A DNA stretch of 64,000 nucleotides from Steromphala cineraria (Eukaryota; Mollusca; Gastropoda; Trochida; Trochidae): assembly GCA_916613615.1 (NCBI GenBank), contig OU744727.1:22906777-22970776 (forward strand), given 5' to 3'. The notes below the pieces were generated by a model, which was not told the DNA's origin, made no database searches, and was given only the letters and a program-made list of their open reading frames with translations. The translations under genes and the position numbers were made by a program. Shown piece after piece: positions 12,298 to 26,439 of the stretch (positions within the stretch are counted from its first letter, which is position 1; the number at the start of each line of letters is the position of its first letter).

Positions 12298-12506
12298 CTT
12301 GATTTAGGGACATTCATAAATTTTTTAACTTTCTTTTATTTTCTTATCCTTATGTGTCAGAACTGAAAAATAGTTAAAACACAATCAATTAAAACAAAAG
12401 CATTTTTGAAAAGACAATTTCGAAACAATCTCATCTAAAAAACTAATTTCATTTGACACATTATTTGTCAAATGATCAAATTATATGTTTCTCCTATCAT
12501 CCTTAC

Positions 12507-14579
12507 TATAGTCTGTTTGCTTCCAAACCGTACCGATGAAATCAATTTTTACTAGCAAAATATAAACAATTAAACAAATATCTTCACATGTTTATTAATC
12601 ATTTACATGTACCAACTCGTTATGTAAAATTGAGGAATTTTCATAATGTTATAAAAAATTTGTTTAAGAACCGATCATATGATTCATGTTATTGTTGTAC
12701 ATCTCATTATACGGGGGTCAGGACAAAGAATGCAACAGCCATGTATTTGCACGTGAAATGCATGTCGGTGGCATGTTTCAATCAATCAGTTTACCGTATT
12801 TTATGCCATTGGCGTTAGCACAATTCAAAACATTTAAGCAATTTTAATTGACATGTATACAGCTATTAATTAGACACTTTAATATCTTAAAGGTTTATTT
12901 TGATAAAATGATCATATTATTGACATGATTTCTATACAAACATTACAAATATCACAATTAATGTCATATCCATTAAGATAACAGACATTTTGATAATTAA
13001 ATACGGTACAATATGAAGTTTACGGATGATATTGAAAAATTTGTCTATCAAATTTACACCTTCTAAGACTGAAGGAGAGAGCAGGAGGCCTTTATTTTCA
13101 ATTTCTAATTATCGGAAAAGATCCGCCAAGGCTCTTGGTATTACTGAGCGAAAACTTTCCTATATTTTACAAAAGCGAGATGAAACAAACAGGCCAAGTA
13201 GAGGGGCTATCTCAAAAGACTTTTTCTGTAAAAAAAGTGGACAGTTTCCAAAAATAAATTATCCGAAATACAATCCAGAGATTGTTTGCCCACAATAAGT
13301 TTATTTCGTTGAGGATATTAAAATCACACCTGAAGAAAGACCATTCCTTGATTGTATCGAAACATTGTCTATGGAAATTACTTCATTCATTTGGATACTG
13401 CTACAAGAAGATTTTAGGAGGTAAAGACATGTCTTGTGTGAGAGAAAAGATGTTGTGTCACTCAGGAATAATTACCTTCGCACCATCAAGAAGAAGAGAG
13501 AACAGGGGTACAAGATTATCTACCTTGATGAAACTTGGGTGAATGCATGCCATACCGCACAACGTCAGTGGGTGTCAACTGACGCCAAGACGTCACCCAA
13601 AATCCCCCTTGGCAAAGGGGAAAGACTTATCATTTTGCATGCTGGATGTGCAAGTAAAGGATTCCTGCCAGGGTGTGAGTTGGTTTTTCGTTCCAAATCA
13701 AAGGACAACCGGGACTATCATACAGAGATGAATGGTGCCGTTTTCTTGGAATGGACAGAGACTCAACTGATTCCTGCTTTGCCATAAAAGTCCTTCATTG
13801 TCATGGTCAATGCCTCGTACCACAGTGTACAGGATCCGGACACCAAGGTGCCGACATCAAATTCCAGGAAAGGAGACATGTTATCTTGGTTGCAGACAAA
13901 CAATGTTCCGTACCCAACAAAAGCAACAAAACCTGTTCTGTACGAGGTAATTAAGTTGAATAAGACTCGACCTGTATACAAAGTGGACAAACTGTTGCGA
14001 TCACATGGACACGAAGTTCTTCGCCTCCCCCCTTACCACTGTGACCTGAATCCGATCGAGATGATCTGGGGTATCGTGAAAGGTGACATTGGCAGACAGA
14101 ATGATACTTTCAAACTGACAGATGTGCAAAAAGTTGTGACTGAAAGCCTAGGAAAGATATCACAGGAGGTTTGGGCCAGATGTGTGACCAAAGTTGTGAG
14201 AGATGTGGAATCTGTGTACTTGAGACGTGATGGTCTACACCATGCAACGGTCACGCCCATTGTGATATCAGTTGATAGTGATGTGAGTGACGTCAGAGAC
14301 ACCGATAACTTCGAGTTAAACTTATGAGAGGGCCCCTGGGAATGTTAGCTGTTACATTAATTGTTCTGACTCCCGTTTAGTGAAATGTATAACAATAACA
14401 TTAATCATATGATTAGTTCTTAAACAACTTTTGTATTACATTTAAGCAAATCCTCAATTTTACATAAGGAGTTGGTAAATGTAAATAAACGATAAAGGCG
14501 TGATTATGTTTGTTGAATTGTTTGTATTTTGCAAGTTGTTATTGAATTCATCGGTACGATATGGAAGCAAACAACTATA
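12507..14579 (+). mobile_element. Decayed IS630-Tc1-mariner DNA transposon
   Basis: An element of about 2.07 kb. Its left end 12507-12546 and right end 14541-14579 are imperfect inverted repeats: after a one-base indel both share TGTTTGCTTCCA and CGTACCGATGAA. TATA at both outer edges is compatible with TA target duplication. It contains a broken DDE transposase gene in the plus orientation. About 460 bp of the left interior (12547-13012) is non-coding. Confidence 0.85.
13013..14327 (+). pseudogene. IS630-Tc1-mariner (DDE_3) transposase pseudogene
   Basis: The segment encodes a Tc1/mariner-superfamily transposase in pieces. From an ATG at 13013, the frame shifts near 13066, again near 13290 and again near 13432. 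An in-frame TAA interrupts it at 13785-13787, and it ends with TGA at 14325-14327. The N-terminal part (RKRSAKALGITERKLS) resembles a helix-turn-helix. The catalytic core is legible: first Asp in YLDETWVN (about 13525), second block IVMVNASYHS (about 13799), and the third acidic block HCDLNPIEMIWG (about 14040-14075). In the second block the family motif MDNASYH has Asp changed to Val, which a single base change explains, so the copy is inactive on catalytic grounds as well. It is flanked by the inverted repeats of the element. Confidence 0.88.
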
Positions 14580-16860
14580 AAACCTGACACATATCATGCT
14601 TCCTTGATGTGTTTGGATAAGTTTTGTTAATTCAGAGCTCATCTTATATTTTGACTTGCAATGAAATTCATGAATATTATCATCATCACAACAAAATCAG
14701 GAAAGTTATAGCAATTCCGAAGCTGAATTCTCATTCTCATTGGTTAATTTATTTATATTTAGGTTTTGTTTTTTATTTCAAATCAAAAATGTGTCATTGA
14801 CTATTGCAGTGTTTGTTTTTAAGTAAAATAACTAATTGTTCCGTACAACATATTGTGCAATAACCCTTTTGTAAACAAAGAAATTACTTACATTCCTTTA
14901 AGTACACAAATCTTCCAAGATTTTATCTATGTAGGTCAGTTAGATTGAAAGTAAATCCATGTTGTATTTGTAAACCCTGTCTCATATCCTTGAGACTATA
15001 ATACTGCACAAGTACTCTGTGACATGGCGCCATTAGTACACGAAGACATCTTCAGGACGCCCTAGCAACTAGACTAGAGTAGAATTAGGATTATTATCTC
15101 ATTTGACAATTTACATTACCTTCAGAATTATTTATGGCGAGATGATTTGATCTGTCTACAAGAAGTCTACTTTGACGAAAAACATTACTTCTGACTTTAT
15201 TATCAGTAAGATAATTTCACATGTCTTAAAGTTAGCAAGAGGTCTCATTTGACAATAAACATATTTTCAGAATTCATTATGACTAAATATTAAAGTTTAT
15301 ATCAATATGTCTTTTGTCCAAGTCATAAATGCAAAAACTCATGATCCGCCATCTTCATAAACAATACAAATAAATACAATTGATAACAAAAACTTCAATT
15401 GTGTAATATTGCCATGACTTTCTTATATAGAAAACCTTGATGAACAAAGTGTTTCATAAATTCATAACTTAACCATAAAGGAAACACCTTTTCAAGATCT
15501 AAGAGGTCAGTCCTTAACAGTTAACCCACTGAAAACAACAGAAATATTGATGATTATTGTCCATCTGTCTTCTCAATAATTTTAAAAAATCATTCTGTTA
15601 TATCAAACTACTTCATCAAATAAAAATATATATAAGATATTCTCCATGGTGTCTTCAAATGTTATGCCAAATTGATAATTGACATGCTTCCTGAGTCTGT
15701 ATTTACAAAAATTACATCTTTTTGCAATACAGAATTCAATCATCCATACAATTATTAGGATCTAGACTAGAGAATTAGGAATATGCAGTAAACTACTTAC
15801 CTAACATAGGTAACTTGATCACAATCTTAGGTCACTAAAGCCTAAAATGTTTTACCTGACTGAATTCGGAGGTTAATGACCTAAAATTCACAAAGGATCG
15901 TTTCGAGTGGATATCATGTTTTGCTCGTTAGATATAGATTTTGCACTAACGATACTATCACTAATTTCTAACATATGTAACTTTATTATTATGATTTAAT
16001 ATTACTGTAGTTTTTCTGTAAAAAACATGTTTACACCATCACCTAAAATAAAAAATTATTTCCCGTTTTATTTTCTATTACATTAGACATATTTAGGTTG
16101 AATTAAACAATTATTTTGTTACATCTTTCTTGTTGTATAGATTAGCAATAATTAAATGAGTTACTCAAACATTAATGAATAAAATTAATTTCACACCATG
16201 ATTTTTAACCAAATACTCACATACATTTAATCAGTGATATTTAAAACTATAATATGTTAACATATACTGTTTTACCGCTCAACATATTGTTATAAATTGT
16301 TACTTTTACTCAAACTAAAATTATCACTAATTTATGTACAGAGAAGCATTTGTATGTGGGCTGTTGCTGATACTATTTCCTATATATCTGTCATAAATGA
16401 ATGATGTTATCTTGTTTTGTTATGGAAATAAAATATTTGATATGCCTTAGGAAGAATGACAATGACAATCCTAAAGACACATCAATGCATGTCTTAAGTG
16501 CATACAAATATAAATGCATAGTATCATTTTAACTGTGACCAGCCTATTCTCAAACCATAACATTCATGGTTAGTCAATTGTTCTAAAAAGACACTTGTTG
16601 ATAAAGAAGTTTCATAATAAAATGAATAGCATAATACTTGAAAGCTTATATCACTAACACTCTCAATATAAGTAATATTCATAGATCGAGTATCTAAAAA
16701 ATTATAGAAACGACCATCCCCTTGTTTCAAGACAAACAATATACACTATCTTCTTCTACTAATAACTTTGACATTGAAAAGCCAAAAGCCCTAAAAGACA
16801 ACTGTAGATACCTTTCAAGAATCTTCTTTCGAGTTGTCAATCCGTAATTAATCCTCCGCC
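14580..16860. other. Gene-poor stretch
   Basis: AT-rich with no supported coding exon, RNA gene or inverted-repeat element. Confidence 0.5.
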
Positions 16861-16861
16861 G

Positions 16862-17125
16862 ATGTTTATCTTTAACCCCAACGCCATTACTGTAATTCGG
16901 GTGCCGAAGTTGACTCAGAGTAAATGGGGAACGTCAAAGCCTTCAGTTAGTGACATACCCGATAACCCCGCGTCAAAATCAAGGTGGAACATGTTTACAC
17001 CTGTAGCGGCTCTTACCTGGTCGCGTGCAGGTAGCGGCGCCTTTGAAGTTACCTGTATGCAAAGTGTGGTTAGCTCTAGGTTACCTGTAGGTTATTTTCT
17101 TTTGTGGAAAAAACGGCCAGGATAA
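16862..17125 (+). other. GC/CpG-richer island with an 87-codon open frame, unassigned
   Basis: Unlike its AT-rich surroundings, 16840-17110 contains many CpG dinucleotides and repeats of the phrase TTACCTG. An 87-codon frame starting MFIFNPNAITVIRVP is open across it, with no recognisable domain. It could be a promoter or 5' exon of an unidentified gene, or a fragment of an old element. I give it no function. Confidence 0.25.
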
Positions 17126-20100
17126 TTTGACACCGTACTTTTACAACTTTTCGGTGTTGTGTGTAACTTCAGTTTGTTGATATTGGAAACGTCCCACAAT
17201 GCAATGCGAGTTTTCCCGCCAATTGTTCAAATGAAGGAATTGGTGTGGAATCATCATTGCTTTGTCTTTTAGACTTTAAATGACATACTTCAACATGTGT
17301 TACATAATTAAAGACTAAGAATTTTAATTAACTTATCCCTTGAGCACAAAACCTTTTAAGTACAAGGACGAATCGATGAACAACTGAAAAGTTTTTTCAT
17401 TTTTGAATAAGCGTACCGCTACCATTTGATATGTGTTGTTCAAGAGTTTTTGACTGGTTTGTCTTTGTTAGAAGAAAACACCGCACTAAATTGACAATTT
17501 CTTGTTTATTACACGCAATGGACTCATTCTTCTTTTAGCAAGGAAACAAAGAGCGTAGTAGGACAAGAATGCCAGTGTGATCTTGATTTGAATATTATCT
17601 TCCGAAAACGTTTAAAGTAATTTTTAGGTAACATGGACCCTGGTTTTAGAACCAAATTAAACTACAAGTATATTTCTTTGTCTTTGACTTGTTATTTCTG
17701 TAAGGAAAAACGGGAATCCATAATGTTGTCATTTGTAATCGGAGTGTGTTTTTTTGGTCAATGTTTCTATCTTCGATCATGGAAAACTTTGGAATTGATA
17801 ATCTCAACAAATCTGTAACAAAAATGTTTGAGGTTGGTTTTTTATTCATTCAAATTACTAAGAAAATACTACTTGTAAAACATAAAGATCATGACCCCGT
17901 TTTGCTGATAGCAAGAATGAATTATGTCGTAAAACGTAATTCGTGGTACTATATTCAAAGATGACTTATCATTGTCATATTTGTCTGGATAACTAATCAT
18001 GTTTTGATGTGTCATTTGTCCTTTTTTGTGAAAGCAATTTATTTTTCTTGTCGGGTACTCTAGCTGTTTATGTTTCACGTAACAGAGTTTGACAAGAAAA
18101 CATTGATATATAGAAAAGAACCCATTTCTTTCAACTTGTTGATATTTACTTTGTGGTGCAAATCGGGCCAAATCTTAACTACAGGAACTTTTGAAATTAA
18201 GAGTTCATTTTTTAATATAAAAGTTGAATCGTACGCAACCTTTTCCGTTTTTATACAAGTTTCTTCTCAGAGCCAGATACATGCCACATCCCGAATTTAG
18301 TTACCAGTAGTCTAAATTATAACGGCACAAAACCATCATAGTGGTAGGCAATAATTAACTAGGAACTTTTAAAATTGAGAGTTCAAGAATGATTTAGGTA
18401 AATGAAAAATACATTGGTTAAGATTTTGATAAAGTATAGACAAAGCTAGAAATACTTATCAAACAAAATAAAGATGTGATTATATTGTCCAACTTTGCCC
18501 CGACCTTCCCTACACAGCATTTGTGCGATGGGCTGTAAATTCATTCCAATGTAGCCTGCTGATTGTATATTATCATATTGAATATATATCACCCTTTTGA
18601 ACATTTATCATTAGGAAAATATCATAACAATGTAGTCGTTATACTGACAACAATGTATTATTTCCTTTTGTTTTAGGTGAAAGATATTTTCTGATTAAAA
18701 GCGATTTAATGATAAAGACAATAATTTGGCAATGTTAAAAAAGGTGTGCATGAGCACACAATCGAGGTAAATTAGGATAGACAGTTTCATTTGTAAATAC
18801 TGTCAACCTTATACCTGTATGACCTTATAAAACGTGTTAATCTGAATTTAATTAGATTGATAGAATTAGGAGCCTTTGTCTTTTCCCTTCTTTGTTTTGA
18901 AATCCATTTACGGCGATACAATAGTCAGGTTTTAGGTAAATTCATGATGATTGAGGTTTGTCTATTCCTAATTTAAATCAATTTCCAAGAGTCCAAATAG
19001 CTCTTGTGCGACCGAAGTTTCAATGTACGCAACTTGTTTCGTTTTTATACAAGTATCTTCCCAGAGCTTAATTCATACCACATCCTGAATTCGGGTGGCA
19101 GTAGCCAAACATATACAGGCACAAAACCACGCTGGTTGGCAATAATTTGTTATCAGTTCTCAAACTCACATTAGCTGTATTCTCAGGTAAGGAAAGGCGT
19201 TCTTGAAGAACACATAGAACAACAAACTTTATGTTGGTGTTGACAACGTTATGGAATTTACGTAAATTTCATTATTTTTAGTAACACCAGAGTTTTAACT
19301 CTTTTTTTATGACCAGCATTTACATCGTTTGAAATATTGACTCAACAATTTACCCGATGTCACGTTTATATTTGTTGTTTGTACATGAAGCGGACATAAA
19401 ATAACAGAAAACGTCTCATGATTGGGAAAGCAAATGTCCTCTTATTCGGCTAAAACGATCTGTGGTTAGGCTGAAGGAGAGATACAACCTACATGTGCGA
19501 ACATTAGAGTTGTAACATGATACGTTTTTATAACTTTCTTTTATAACACATTTAAACATGAAACAATGTTTCATATTAAGGACTATGTACGACATCACGT
19601 TTCCTCATTTAAATCAAACAGAAACTGTTACTTGACCTTACTACATTTCTGATCCAAAAGAGTGATGGCAAATGACCTTTACATACCAGCCAATCGACGA
19701 AGAGGCTCGAAAAACCCTTACCTCCGGGAGATTCCATCTGTCACGACCTCATTCGAGTATAACTCAGAAATTGTGAGGTACAATAATTGGTTCTTGCTGA
19801 TTATATATATAATTAAATAAGATTGCATAATAGTTGTCAATGATAGTACATGTAGTAGCTATTAATAGTTGGTAACTTTTTACAGATTTTACAGGCGCTT
19901 CCAGAGGAGCTTATTTCACATTTGGCGAAAAAGTATCTCACCTTGAGCATTTCATTTCAGGCAACACATACATTTTTTATGATGGTTGCGATAATAATGA
20001 CAGTTTCATTTCATATTTTAATTTATTTAAGTATGATTACCTTCATTCAGCTATTTCTTCTTTGTACAATTTGTACATTCGTTTCGTCATTATCTAAATG

Positions 20101-20150
20101 TCATCACTCATAAAAAACTTTTTTTTCTGTGTGATTACACATTTTATTGT
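17126..20150. other. Gene-poor stretch with a dispersed duplicate
   Basis: No supported gene. An approximately 125-bp phrase is present twice in the same orientation, about 18224-18353 and 19014-19148, diverged by roughly one fifth by eye. It shares TTTTATACAAGT, CCAGAGC, CACATCC and GGCACAAAACCA. Confidence 0.5.
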
Positions 20151-20153
20151 TTA

Positions 20154-20521
20154 AGATAGAGAATCTCACCCAAGTGTCTTCTGATATAAAATATATCAAC
20201 ACAAGTTGATATAGGTAACTAATCACATTAGCATGAAAAATGTACTTCTTTGAACACTGCATAGCCCTAAAACTCCAAAACCAGTGATGTCATAGCATTG
20301 TGACATCATTTCGTAAATGACATCATATCATTGTGATGTCCTTGCGTTTATGACGTCATAGCATTGTGAAGTCATTACTGATGTTGTAAAATGTTTGTGA
20401 TGTCATGTATTTTCTAATTACAAGGCATTGTTCAAAATCTACTGTCAAAGCGATATCTCCTAGGATCTTCCACGATCTTCCAAGCGATATCTCCTGTGGA
20501 ACACAGTTTTGGATGATAAAT
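20154..20521. mobile_element. Foldback/MITE-like element, copy B
   Basis: The right end 20424-20519 matches copy A (about 2453-2546), including GCATTGTTCAAAATCTACTG, the paired AAGCGATATCTCC blocks and GTTTTGGATGATAAA. The left end carries the GAGAATCTCACCC...ATATCAACAC segment in the opposite orientation to its counterpart in copy A. In between, 20281-20400 is a local array of about 25-bp units of the type ATGACATCATAGCATTGTG that is absent from copy A. Confidence 0.65.
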
Positions 20522-20524
20522 AAC

Positions 20525-21078
20525 AATAACCACATCGAAGCATTTTCAATATTTAATGACATCAAGTCCATACAATATCATATAAGACAAATCATTGAAA
20601 ATCTTAAAAACCCTATGAGAGGAAACAAACAACACTGTCAGTTCTACAAACATACAAAATCAAGTAATCTTGTGCATCATCATCATCATTGAAAAGGACT
20701 TATATCTTGAAATGCACATTGAAGCTACTCTGAGACATTCACTGACAGGTTTGATTCTACTTGAGTGAGCCTGTTGTCAACATTGTAACATGATCTTCAT
20801 ATGCTGCTAATTAACAGTGTATCGTCATGCAGGATCAAGTATTTTCACACTTTTCACTAACTATATTCTTTCAAATCCTTATGCCACCAAACTGGAATTG
20901 TTTTGATTATCAATACATATGATTAATATGATTTTCCTCTTAATTTTCATCTCCTCAAAGAATATTTACAGTCCATTCAAATACCACGTATGAAATGCAA
21001 TAGCATTTGGTAAAGAGCATAAAAGTTGAAGATCAGAGACGAGATTGGTCTTGACAGAGAGGTGTCAAAGTTCACACA
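20525..21078. other. 3' flank of SUPT7L
   Basis: This lies downstream of the SUPT7L stop on the minus strand and probably includes its 3' UTR. No other feature is supported. Confidence 0.4.
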
Positions 21079-24000
21079 TCACCGTTTTCTGTAAAAAAAA
21101 GATCAGTAGAGTTAATTTTTTGATTGAACTGATTAAAGTTTTTAGCATGAAATACTGAACCTGTTATGGAATGTAAGCAATTTGATTGACGAATCTGCTT
21201 CTGGTTACCACTGAATAATTAATAAGTCAGTTTGTCATAAAACATGCAAATGGGTGCTTATTGTTATATAACTAAGGGAAAAGCAAATGTTACCCACAAA
21301 TTGGAAAGACTTTTCGTTAATTCATAAGCTTACATCAGAATATTATCCATTCTTTATTACAGTTTTTTTAAATTACAACGCAGGAAAATATCCATGAAAA
21401 TACCCCTTATGACAGCCCTTTACACAACACGGACAAATAACTCCATGCTAATACAATTGCCAATCAACAAGTTATATATGTGAACATATGAAAAAAGAAT
21501 ATAAAAATTTAACATATGGGTATAAGTCAATACTGACCTCTTCTTTGGTTTGCTGGGTTTGCTGGTGACGGAGGGAGGAGAGAGGATATCAGATACGGGG
21601 ATAGATCCGGGGTCGTTGTCATCACTCAGCTGGTCGGTGGGCTGGTCTGATACACTGTCGCCTTCCTCCTCATATTCCTCACTCTTCACTCTTAAAGGTA
21701 CAAAAGTTTTTTTTTGAACACTGACCCCTAGAGTGAGTGAGTTATTGTTTTACGCCGCTTGGGCAATATTACAGCTACTAGCAGTGTTTTGACCCCTAGA
21801 TATAAGCTTAGTTTTAATTTACACGAACCAAATGTTCTCAAGTTCATCTACCCCAAGGTCGCATCATTTTTGCCAGGCTATGATGTTTTTAACCTTGGAA
21901 AAGTTTTTCATCTTTCCTATGCCAGCTCTTTGGTACACTGCACCTGAACTTGATAGTCAATTCAGATGCATGCGCTATTAATCACAGAGAGACTGAAACA
22001 TCTCACATTGTGGCAATGATCAAGGCTCATAAGCTGTTGCGACAGTTATACTCTGTGTGTTTGGATTTTAATGTTAGTCGTGAATAAAAAATCCAGACCT
22101 ATGACTATTCAATCAAATTTATGGTGGCCAAGGTTTTATTTGGACAGTAAGATATGTGAGGAAATATTGACATAGATAATCTTTCATTCCAAGAAGAAAA
22201 CTTTAAAGAAACCATATAAATATACAAATACACTGCCCTAATAATAAGTCAGGTTCCACTAGGAAACAGGGGCTTGAAGTAGGTGGGTGGTGTTATATGA
22301 ACATGACACAGTAATCTTCGGCAAAATAATAAAATACTCACTTTGTGTCAGTTGAGTCAGATTTGCCGGATATTCCCTGTGACCATTTGGACTCCACTTC
22401 TGTGGTCAACCCTTCTGCTGTCTCCTGCTCTACTGTGATGGCAAATCCAGAGGCAAAACCTGCAAGAGAAACATAATCAATAAATCATTATGAATAGTGA
22501 ATAATGATTAGAAAGGTCTTGAGTAGAAGAACAACTTAGTGGCCAATAAGATATCATAGAATATTAAGGACCTTGAATGAAAGGTTAAGATAAATACCTT
22601 CCAGCTGCAGTAGCTGCTCTGCCTCGTTCACCTCGTCATTTTCATCAAGAGTCGGGAACTGAATCTCAGCACATGGCTCATCCTTAATCCTGAGGATACA
22701 AAACACATTCTTTTACATTATATTTATAATTGTCTTGATTCATATCTTGCATAGTCCAATTAAGTTAAACAATATTTCAGATAAGTATTTTTTTAGATAC
22801 AATTTAACACAATTTCAGATATCTTCACCAAAGGCCTTATTTTGAAAGGTCTCAATCAGTCTTAAATAAGCCATTGATTGTGACTGTGTCATAGGTATGT
22901 CTTGTGGAAGAATTTGCTTGAGGTGTATAACGACATGACCAAATTAATGAAGTAAACTGAAAATTCAGATTGCATAGCTTTTAGAACTATGCATGACTGA
23001 AGGAAAGTCGTTATCCCACCTGATGACATGAAAGGTGTCTGGTTGAGAATCCTTGGATTTTTGTTTGAGTTTTTCAAACTCTGCCATGAGTTGTTGACAA
23101 GTCTGCTGCATGTTCTGATGGTAGGCGATGACACGGGAATGGTAGTAATCATGCAGGGACGTCACACTGCCGATACCCATCTCATGAAACACCTGCTCTA
23201 CTATGTCCTGTTAAAAAGGGAAAAACAAAGCAGTTTAAATGTACTCTTTATTATTCTACAATAAGGTTACTAGATCCAATCATTAATGAATCCAGATTGC
23301 ATGTGACCTTGAATTTTAATGATTTAGGTTCAAATTCACACTACCATCATATCATACCAGGTACTCTTCATTATTCTACTATAAGCTTATAAGATCCAGT
23401 CATAAATCAATCCTGAATGCATTGGACCTTAATGATTTAGTGTTTTGTTAAAGCATGTTTCAGCATCTATAAATGACTCATGCCATTGGACAATCATGGC
23501 TGAAAATACTATGATAAATCTTAAAATTGTACCTTGTAAGTTATGGAAACAATCCATAAGAAAACAGAACTTCTCTGCTACTCAAATCATTTCTTGGTTC
23601 TTTCATATATAATTGAAAGTTTGCATGACAGATACTGCCTAATGTACTCAAATATGGCCGTTTTTTTAAGAAACATTGAATTGAATTATAGCCTTCTCAA
23701 GTGCCATCTAATAAATGCAACCTGTCAGGATTCAAGACTTCTTCATTCCATATATTTGCTCTACCTGTCAATGGAAACAGAGGAAAAGTCTGGTCTGGTA
23801 AGGATTGACGTCTTGATAAATATAACTTACAGGAAAACCATCATACTGGTTAAGAGCAGCGTTGTCAGCTGCTGCTCGGAGGTGTTTGGTCATCTGTAGA
23901 TAGTTCTCATGAAGAATGTCTGTCAGGGTCTCCAGAACTGATTCACTGCAGGCTGAAATGAGATCATTAAAATGGTAAATAAAGATTACTCACTAGTCAT

Positions 24001-26147
24001 CTGACTAAATGTACAGTGTTATCAATATTAAATCTGTAATTTTTCAACATCGTCTAGTTACATGAAGTCCTATGATTAAAAGGGTTGTCTTTGTGACTTA
24101 AGTCTTTGGTTAAAGGCGATATTCAACTCTATTTCAGAACAGATGAAAATATCATCAAGTCCTGATATGTGCTAGTCTAACCTGAAGATCTTCTCTTCAG
24201 GAAGTTCTATGACTAGTGAACAATGCATATGCGTACCAATTAGCATGCTTTAAAAAATACTCATTATTATTTATCTATTTCACTAAATAAAATGAATTTA
24301 TCATTTCTTCACATCAGTAAATTCTGCATGTATTATTGAAAATCAATACTAGTATTCACAAAGACTTACTATCATAGCCAGCATGGGCGCATAGTGCAGC
24401 TACAGAACGTCGAAGTAACTTTCTGTTGGTCACTTCATCAATATGTGGAGGCGATTCTCCTAAACCTTGAGCGAAGGTGCTGTAAAAGTACATATTGATA
24501 TTTTCACTTAGCAGAAGAAGGGAAGAAGCTAGGAGGATATCCCTTAGCATAATCAGAGGATTGTCACCAAAGAAGTTCTTGGTTTCTATCTCATCACTTT
24601 CATCAAAAAGTAATTGAGAGGTTCTGCCCGACTCCCTGATCTAGCCAAACTCTTTCGTCTAAACATAAATATCAAACTAGGTAGTCAAAGAAGGCAGGCA
24701 TGATTTTGACCTCCCAAACCCCTTCCCTGCATGAATTAGAACACTCCAATTATTGACTTTTCACACAAATGTATCACATTTTGATGGAATTGTATTGAAA
24801 AAATTATAATAATTTTTTTTTAAATACTATACTTTAGAATCTCAAAGCAGAATATTGTTGTAACTTTAAAATAATTTCAGAATATTTGACGTATCACTAT
24901 TATATTTGTTTTTTACCTTGATCTGTATTAACTGTCAAATCTGTCATAAAATATAAAATTAGCATCTTAAAACAAAACCTAAAAGATAAATTACCTATCA
25001 AAGTCCTTTTGCATAAAAGGGATAGGTTTGTACAGCTGATGTTTTGGTTCTTTCCCCTCAAACTCAGGTACTGGTGGAGCAGTTGGAAAAACAATATCAC
25101 CCTCAGTGTTTTTCTGTAAAAGACAAAACTACATTGTACTCTTTATGTGGGGGTCCGCGGGTACTTGAGAACTCGAGCTACAGTCGAGTCCAGATGGATT
25201 TAAGTCCCTTTTCTAGGACTTGGGGACTGGAAATGTGGAAGTACCTTTTAAATATTTCAATTATTTAATTCCTGTTTATCTATAACATGTGAAGACGGGG
25301 GATAAACGTTACTATTTCAAGACGTTTATGTCAAAATATGCTTTATGTCCATTTATAAGTCAAAATCCATGTTTAAAATACCTAAAATGAACAATAATTA
25401 CATACATTATTTCTCAGATAAATAAAAGAATTTCTGTACTTCGGACTGAATCTAGTCTGACCATTCGATTGATTGAGTTTTGGACCCCTGAAAGCCCTAC
25501 TCTTTATCAAAAATTACTTTTTTTTGTCAAATGAAAAGCGATCGATGTGATAGTTTTTGATAAGGCCTTGTATTATAAACAGGTTCATTTCACTGCAAAT
25601 GGTAAACTATAGAGTGAGTTTCACAGCGTTACTTCTGTTGTGTTAAACTACTTCCTCTAATAGATCTATAGATAACTATGAGCAACCCACACTATCAATC
25701 TGTTGTTGCTGGACACTATTAATGAGTGGTCGCATCTTTTTGGCATGTTGGATAAGCTGTATGGTGTGAAGCGTCACTGGATCCATTTCAAAATGCTCAG
25801 CTGGCAAAGGACTAAAACAGAAACATGTTGTTTTTGATATTATTGAGTTATATATAAATGATAATTAAATTTTTTTAAAAAGCAATAACACACATTATAT
25901 TTGTCGAAGATAGTCTTGAATATGGCAGTTTTTTGGGGTATTTTTTCAAATTAAAAAAAGCAGAATTTTTAATGAAACTAAAGCATTCGTACTCATTTGA
26001 TGGAGGATAGTGACGACTCGAGGGCTGATGGAGCCTTGGTCCTTCGACGTCCATTGATCTTAATTTGGTCATTTGCTCTCTTTCCAAAGCAATTATTCCT
26101 GAATCTGTTTCAGGAATGGTCGGTATCTCTCCCCAATGCGTCGTCAT
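21079..26147 (-). CDS. SUPT7L: SUPT7L (STAF65-gamma) orthologue, SAGA complex histone-fold subunit
   Basis: Ten minus-strand coding exons join in phase: 26147-25993, 25811-25691, 25113-24995, 24479-24370, 23952-23831, 23207-23020, 22689-22598, 22459-22342, 21690-21538 and 21088-21079. They total 1,188 nt, or 395 residues (human SUPT7L has about 414). Family blocks in order are THWGEIP at the N terminus, LHTIQLIQHAKKMRPLI (about 60-76), then the histone-fold region (about 140-225) with LLRRSVAALCAHAGYD, ESVLETLTDILHENY and VFHEMGIGSV. A helical segment follows, then acidic and Ser-rich tails ending KKRRKR. Psi-K-x-E sites IKDE (about 273) and VKSE resemble SUMO acceptors. The start is set by similarity (human begins MNLQRYWGEIP); the frame is open upstream, so a longer N terminus is possible. 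The last exon has only 10 coding bases. The family acts in the nuclear SAGA coactivator complex. The gene is head-to-head with TTC29. Confidence 0.93.
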
Positions 26148-26439
26148 GGTTGTGAAAGATGAATGACAATGCTTATGATCATAATCGAGACCTTTTACAA
26201 ATGCACAAAAGAGTTTTTCAGTAACCGGAAGTATCTCAGCGCCATGTTTGTAGTTGCGAAAAAAATAAAAGTTTGCTAAAACTTCAAACAATTTCTCACC
26301 TTGTGTATTTAGCCCCTATAACAATAAGGATAATATGAAACGATCATTGTCAGTATATTAACTTTTAATTCATATCGTTATTGCAAAATGATCAAATATG
26401 TTTACTGCAGTCCTGCGTTGTCAGGGTGACAGAAAACTA

